Shown piece by piece: positions 1 through 5,080 of a stretch of 5,080 nt of DNA (its first letter is position 1; each line of letters opens with the position of its first letter). Source of the DNA: Bacteroidales bacterium (GTDB lineage Bacteria; Bacteroidota; Bacteroidia; Bacteroidales; P3). The notes below the pieces were generated by a model that saw only the letters and a list, made by a program, of their open reading frames with translations, ran no database searches and was not told the DNA's origin. Both the position numbers and the translations under genes were made by a program. The stretch is from assembly GCA_017632095.1 (NCBI GenBank), contig JAGBSA010000006.1, forward strand, positions 1 to 5,080, in the 5' to 3' direction.

Positions 1-52
1 CAGTTTATTGAATCGCCGTATTGTGTTTTTTATTAAGGCTTTCTTTCCCTTA

Positions 53-72
53 TATCTTTGGATAGAAAGATA
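53..72 (-). terminator. weak stem-loop downstream of the outer-membrane protein gene
   Basis: Seen: a 7-bp inverted repeat (53-59 TATCTTT, 66-72 AAAGATA) with a 6-base loop, about 43 bases past the stop codon of the minus-strand gene ending at 115. The stem is all A/T except one G-C pair, and no T-run follows it on the minus strand, so it is a poor intrinsic terminator. Nothing else I can support lies in positions 1-114. It may be a chance palindrome in AT-rich DNA. Confidence 0.2.
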
Positions 73-114
73 AAGACAAACTTATATATTCTCCAATCAA
101 ATAAAGATTGTTCT

Positions 115-936
115 TTACATTTTGAATCTATGCTTTTTTGTAGGAGTTGGCTTTGCTATTTTCAAAGGAGAGTAGCTCAAAGTAAAGCCAATGTAATTGC
201 CAGTTAAACGATAATCACCTTGAAACGGCTGCATGTTAATAGTGAAAGCAAATCTTCCGGTATTCAAACGAGGAATGCTTAAATTACCCACAAGATTCAA
301 CGACCATAAACCAATAGGCGTATTATAAGAACCGCCTGCAGATAACATAAGACTTGGAACCAAGTTGTAATTATTACCCTTTGCATCTATAGAAAACATA
401 GCTAAATAATTAGTCCAGCCATCTGCAGCATCAGTATGGAAAGGCATTTCTCCGTCATAGTAACTGAACCTCATTCCTGCTTTGATGTTATAAAACCAAA
501 CATCGCTTTGTCCAATAGTATTTTGATATTGAAGAGCTACATTAAGATATTGCCCAAAATTAAACGAGTGAGGGTTTGGAAAATCCAAAGGATAGAGATG
601 CTCTTCCGGTACATCGGGATTCTTAAAGCTGAAAATAGGTTTCAGTTCCAAGCCCAAAGAAACTATATACGACAATTTGTTGGCACGATTGAAAGTATAA
701 TCAATACCGATTCCTCCAAAGAAACTATTGGTAGGCACAGGCATATTACTCAAATATTCATCTGAACCCGAAAAAGCATCAACCATCAGACTACCTTTTT
801 GATACAGATTACCCTCAAGGCTTATGCCAAATGGCGAAACTGCTTCCAACTGAGGAAAATCTACATCTGTTTGAGCCTTTGCTCCGAAACATCCCATGGC
901 AACAAGAATAATTGTCGCAAATACTTTTTTTCTCAT
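115..936 (-). CDS. putative exported beta-barrel outer-membrane protein, function unknown
   Basis: The 273-residue product begins with a clear type I signal peptide: basic MRKK, a hydrophobic stretch at about residues 5-15, and a likely cut after GAKA, leaving a mature N-terminal Gln as is common in Bacteroidetes. Cys16 follows Ala-Met-Gly, a poor lipobox, so a lipoprotein is unlikely. The mature part has no hydrophobic helix. It alternates polar and aromatic or hydrophobic residues in short strands separated by Gly/Asn/Asp-rich turns (for example YIGFTLSYSP near the end), as expected for an outer-membrane beta-barrel. After the last likely strand there is a short basic, Pro/Thr-rich tail ending KKHRFKM, whereas barrels more often end on an aromatic residue. 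I do not recognise a specific family. It lies downstream of an ABC transporter operon on the same strand, but 271 bases with strong hairpins separate them, so it is probably its own transcription unit. Confidence 0.8.
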   Translation of the reverse strand: MRKKVFATIILVAMGCFGAKAQTDVDFPQLEAVSPFGISLEGNLYQKGSLMVDAFSGSDEYLSNMPVPTNSFFGGIGIDYTFNRANKLSYIVSLGLELKPIFSFKNPDVPEEHLYPLDFPNPHSFNFGQYLNVALQYQNTIGQSDVWFYNIKAGMRFSYYDGEMPFHTDAADGWTNYLAMFSIDAKGNNYNLVPSLMLSAGGSYNTPIGLWSLNLVGNLSIPRLNTGRFAFTINMQPFQGDYRLTGNYIGFTLSYSPLKIAKPTPTKKHRFKM

Positions 937-1052
937 ACTTGTTTATTCGTTTAAGTTTTGTAATTCTTTGTTTTGTAAAATACACACTTGGAAACGGATG
1001 AAATCTTTTCTTTATTACTTTATCTCAATGCTTTTTTTATGAAAAATAAATC

Positions 1053-1060
1053 GGGGGGGG
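1053..1060. repeat. run of eight G in the intergenic region
   Basis: Eight consecutive G residues (C on the minus strand) interrupt an otherwise very A/T-rich intergenic stretch, about 117 bases upstream of the start codon of the outer-membrane protein gene (936). Homopolymer tracts of this length can slip during replication. No promoter that its length would affect could be identified, so any regulatory role is inference. Confidence 0.6.
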
Positions 1061-1095
1061 TAAAATGTTGATATTTAATAAGATATAAACTAATT

Positions 1096-1134
1096 GAGAA
1101 ACGGTGAATTCCGCATTTGAATCCACCGTTTCTC
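1096..1134. terminator. strong hairpin, probable (possibly bidirectional) terminator
   Basis: Seen: a perfect 11-bp inverted repeat, GAGAAACGGTG at 1096-1106 and CACCGTTTCTC at 1124-1134. Inside it are one A/C mismatch, four more pairs (1108-1111 with 1119-1122) and a 7-base loop. The plus-strand side is followed by a T-rich stretch (TTTCTTTGTTT). The minus-strand side is followed by mixed A/T. By context it should end the minus-strand ABC transporter operon, whose last stop codon is 74 bases upstream, although the better T-tract is on the plus strand where no gene precedes it. It also insulates the outer-membrane protein gene from read-through. Confidence 0.65.
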
Positions 1135-1156
1135 TTTCTTTGTTTCAGTAAAATGA

Positions 1157-1213
1157 TTCTTTGTTTCGTTTGAACGAAATCAAGAAACAATTTTCTGTTT
1201 CTTCGTTTTATTT
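1157..1213 (-). repeat. copy 1 of a 57-base structured repeat, at the 3' end of the ABC operon
   Basis: Read on the minus strand, this segment starts at the last codon and stop codon of the ABC ATPase gene and aligns without gaps to 4879-4935 on the plus strand, at 50 of 57 positions by hand count, including an 18-base exact block (TGTTTCTTGATTTCGTTC). It holds an 8-bp hairpin (AAGAAACA at 1203-1196, TGTTTCTT at 1189-1182, 6-base loop). It also holds an imperfect palindrome centred between 1171 and 1172, with 7 bp at the core, a 2-base mismatch and 5 more pairs. The two stems share bases 1186-1182 and cannot form fully together. It may contribute to 3'-end formation of the operon transcript. 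Confidence 0.6.
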
Positions 1214-1966
1214 CTTTGAGATAAATATGCGGTTTCCTGATTCGGAAATTTCTGTTTTCACATTAAAGTAATGTTCGATGTTTTCTTTGTTAAGGATTTC
1301 TTTTGCAGAGCCTTGAACTGCTAATCTTCCATTTTGCATAAGCAACACATTGTCGCAATATTGCATAGTCATATTCAAGTCGTGCAAAACGATAATCACC
1401 GTCCGTCCTTCTTGGTTTATCTGTTTCAAAAGCGACATTATTTCGAACTGATGTTGAATATCGAGGTTGCTTATCGGTTCATCAAGCATCAAAACAGGCG
1501 TTTGTTGAGCCAAAGCCCTTGCTATGATTACTCTTTGAAACTCTCCGCCACTCAAAGTCTTTGCATTGGAATTGCGTAAGTGCCAAGTATTGGTTTGTTT
1601 CATAGCTTGCTCAACTATTTTCAAGTCTTCGGAGCTATCGGAATAAAGAGGTCGTTGATAGGGCGTGCGTCCCATGAGAACCAATTGATGTGCCGAAAAA
1701 TCAAACATAAGGTCCGTATGTTGGGGAACGAAAGCTATTTTTTTTGCAAGCTCTTTGAACGAATAGGAATTCAAATCCCGATTGTCTAATCTTATGATAC
1801 CATTATTCACCTTGTTGTTTCGAGTCAGGCATTTCAATAGAGTGGTCTTTCCGGAGCCGTTATTCCCGATTATGGCATTGAATCCGCCTTCGGATAGAGA
1901 GAAAGAAACTTCAGAAAGTATCTTTTTTTTACCTGCAAAAAAGTTTAAGTCCTTTACTTCAATCAT
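1208..1966 (-). CDS. ABC transporter ATP-binding protein, FecE/FepC/BtuD type
   Basis: This 252-residue cytoplasmic ATPase powers import of an iron-siderophore, haem or cobalamin-type chelate. All nucleotide-binding motifs are intact and in order: Walker A GNNGSGKTT (34-42), Q-loop Gln82 in FVPQH, signature LSGGE (138-142), Walker B VLMLDEP (158-164) with catalytic Glu163, D-loop SNLD (166-169) and switch His195 in VLHDLNM. The VLMGRTPYQ segment after the Q-loop and the VQGSAKEIL stretch near the C-terminus are typical of the FecE/BtuD branch and argue against other ABC importers. Length is normal for the family. The ATG overlaps the permease stop codon by 4 bases (ATGA at 1966-1963), a sign of translational coupling, and this fixes the start. 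The substrate cannot be read from this subunit, and no binding-protein gene is in the window. Confidence 0.93.
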   Translation of the reverse strand: MIEVKDLNFFAGKKKILSEVSFSLSEGGFNAIIGNNGSGKTTLLKCLTRNNKVNNGIIRLDNRDLNSYSFKELAKKIAFVPQHTDLMFDFSAHQLVLMGRTPYQRPLYSDSSEDLKIVEQAMKQTNTWHLRNSNAKTLSGGEFQRVIIARALAQQTPVLMLDEPISNLDIQHQFEIMSLLKQINQEGRTVIIVLHDLNMTMQYCDNVLLMQNGRLAVQGSAKEILNKENIEHYFNVKTEISESGNRIFISKK

Positions 1967-2991
1967 TGGTTCAGACGTTTTTTGGAGTTAAACAACAGAT
2001 ATATGAAAAACGGAGCACCAATCAAAGCAGTGATGCTTCCCGGTGGTATTTCCGATGGTGGGATTATTACTTTCGAAAGAATATCTCCAATAGTCATAAA
2101 GATAATACCGCCAACTATGGAAAAAGGAATAAGTCTTCTGTTATCAGCACCAACAATTGTTCTGACCATGTGAGGAACAACCAAACCGATAAAGCCAATT
2201 ACACCGCTGCGAGAAACAATCGAACTGACCATAAACGTACAAACGAGCAATAATACACGTTTTGTCTTTTCCACATTCACACCTAAACTTTGTGCAGTTT
2301 GATTGTCGATAAGCAAAGCGTTCAAATCCCTTGCGTGAAACACAACAACCAATATACCAATCAATACAGCGGTAAACACAAACAGTAAATCATTGTAGTT
2401 AATGTAAGAAAGACTGCCCATTGTCCAAAAGGTAATCTTCTCCATCTGCTCTCGGTTCAAAACCATTAGCAAAGATATTACTGAGGAAATAAGAAAGTTA
2501 ATGGAGATTCCTGCAAGCAATAGGGTAGAAGTATGTATGCGGTTACCGTATGAGGAAATGCGTATTATGATAAGCACAGTCAGTATTGCAAAAACAAAAC
2601 TGCTCACACCAACTCCCAATATCATGCTTTCAGCTCCCAACACAATTGCAACGGCAGCCCCAAGTGATGCACCCGAACTTACTCCCAAGACATAGGGATC
2701 TGATAAGGGATTGCGGAAAATTGATTGGAATGCCACGCCACAAATAGCCAATCCTGCACCTGCAACAGCTGCAAAAAGCACTCTTGGAAGTCGTAAAGAC
2801 AAAACAATATATGTTTCATTCTCTCCAACATTGCTCGCAAAAGGTAGGCGAATGCCCAAAGGGGAAACAAGAGCCTGCAATGCCGTTTCAAAACTCATAG
2901 CAGAACTTCCTATCATGCAACTTGCAAACATAAGAAGCAACGCTACAAGACAAAGCAACGCAAAAATGAAACCTTGTTTTGTTTTACTCAC
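1963..2991 (-). CDS. FecCD/BtuC-family ABC transporter permease
   Basis: This 342-residue polytopic inner-membrane subunit should form the homodimeric channel of a siderophore, haem or cobalamin importer together with the ATPase that follows. Family hallmarks are present: LRLPRVL (66-72), RNPLSDP (93-99), LGVSSGA (102-108), and near the C-terminus GFIGLVVPHMVR, the PSEIPPGSITALIG segment and a final hydrophobic helix. About ten membrane segments fit the sequence, and length is typical. The start codon is GTG at 2991-2989: a TAA lies immediately upstream in frame, and the next Met (residue 21) would remove most of the first helix, so GTG is the only sensible choice. It begins 13 bases after the SulP stop codon and overlaps the ATPase start by 4 bases, so the three genes look co-transcribed. 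The substrate is not determined. Confidence 0.92.
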   Translation of the reverse strand: MSKTKQGFIFALLCLVALLLMFASCMIGSSAMSFETALQALVSPLGIRLPFASNVGENETYIVLSLRLPRVLFAAVAGAGLAICGVAFQSIFRNPLSDPYVLGVSSGASLGAAVAIVLGAESMILGVGVSSFVFAILTVLIIIRISSYGNRIHTSTLLLAGISINFLISSVISLLMVLNREQMEKITFWTMGSLSYINYNDLLFVFTAVLIGILVVVFHARDLNALLIDNQTAQSLGVNVEKTKRVLLLVCTFMVSSIVSRSGVIGFIGLVVPHMVRTIVGADNRRLIPFSIVGGIIFMTIGDILSKVIIPPSEIPPGSITALIGAPFFIYLLFNSKKRLNQ

Positions 2992-3004
2992 TTAAAGAAA
3001 TAAT

Positions 3005-5080
<2,076 letters not shown>

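Noticed and set aside
53..60. TATCTTTG on the plus strand, matching the -7 promoter consensus
   Set aside because: No plus-strand gene follows it, no TTTG lies at a suitable -33 distance, and such an 8-mer is expected by chance in AT-rich DNA. It also forms part of a weak palindrome.
436..765. Plus-strand open frame of 109 codons inside the outer-membrane protein gene
   Set aside because: It is antisense to a gene with a clear signal peptide and strand pattern. The translated product has no recognisable motif and no promoter or start context of its own.
937..1095. Search for a promoter of the outer-membrane protein gene
   Set aside because: No TAnnTTTG match was found on the minus strand in this stretch. 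The closest (TATTTTAC near 983-976) is too poor to annotate.
2679..2891. Minus-strand 70-codon frame within the permease gene
   Set aside because: It is out of frame with the FecCD hallmarks (RNPLSDP, LGVSSGA), which the permease frame covers at the same positions.

Overview
The window looks like chromosomal DNA from a member of the Bacteroidota, probably Bacteroidales. Three things point there: AT-rich intergenic DNA, start codons without clear Shine-Dalgarno sequences, and two good matches to the Bacteroidetes -7 promoter box (TAnnTTTG) in the one divergent intergenic region. It is mostly ordinary housekeeping and transport DNA. I see no CRISPR array, tRNA, rRNA, transposase or phage gene.

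Layout, left to right. Positions 1-114 are the non-coding 3' flank of the first gene. A minus-strand gene (115-936) encodes an exported, probably beta-barrel outer-membrane protein of unknown function. A 271-base intergenic region (937-1207) holds a run of eight G, a strong 11-bp hairpin (1096-1134), and a structured repeat that begins at the stop codon of the next gene. Next comes a compact minus-strand operon, transcribed right to left: a SulP-family anion transporter with a STAS domain (4714-3005), a FecCD-type ABC permease that starts with GTG (2991-1963), and a FecE/BtuD-type ABC ATPase (1966-1208). The gap between the first two is 13 bases, and the last two overlap by 4 bases. The region 4715-4979 is a divergent promoter region. 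At the right edge, the first 33 codons of a plus-strand dihydrolipoamide dehydrogenase gene (lpdA) run off the window.

The ABC permease and ATPase together form the inner-membrane part of an importer for a siderophore, haem or cobalamin-like metal chelate. Its periplasmic binding protein and TonB-dependent receptor are not in the window. The SulP protein would import sulfate, bicarbonate or another anion. Why it is co-transcribed with a chelate importer is unclear.

The most unusual non-coding feature is a repeat of about 57 bases. One copy lies on the minus strand just after the ABC operon (1213-1157) and one on the plus strand in the lpdA leader (4879-4935), with 50 of 57 positions identical by hand alignment. 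Both copies can form the same 8-bp hairpin with a 6-base loop. In both, the 3' arm of that hairpin is also the 5' arm of a second, longer palindrome, so the two folds exclude each other. That resembles an attenuator or a small dispersed structured element.
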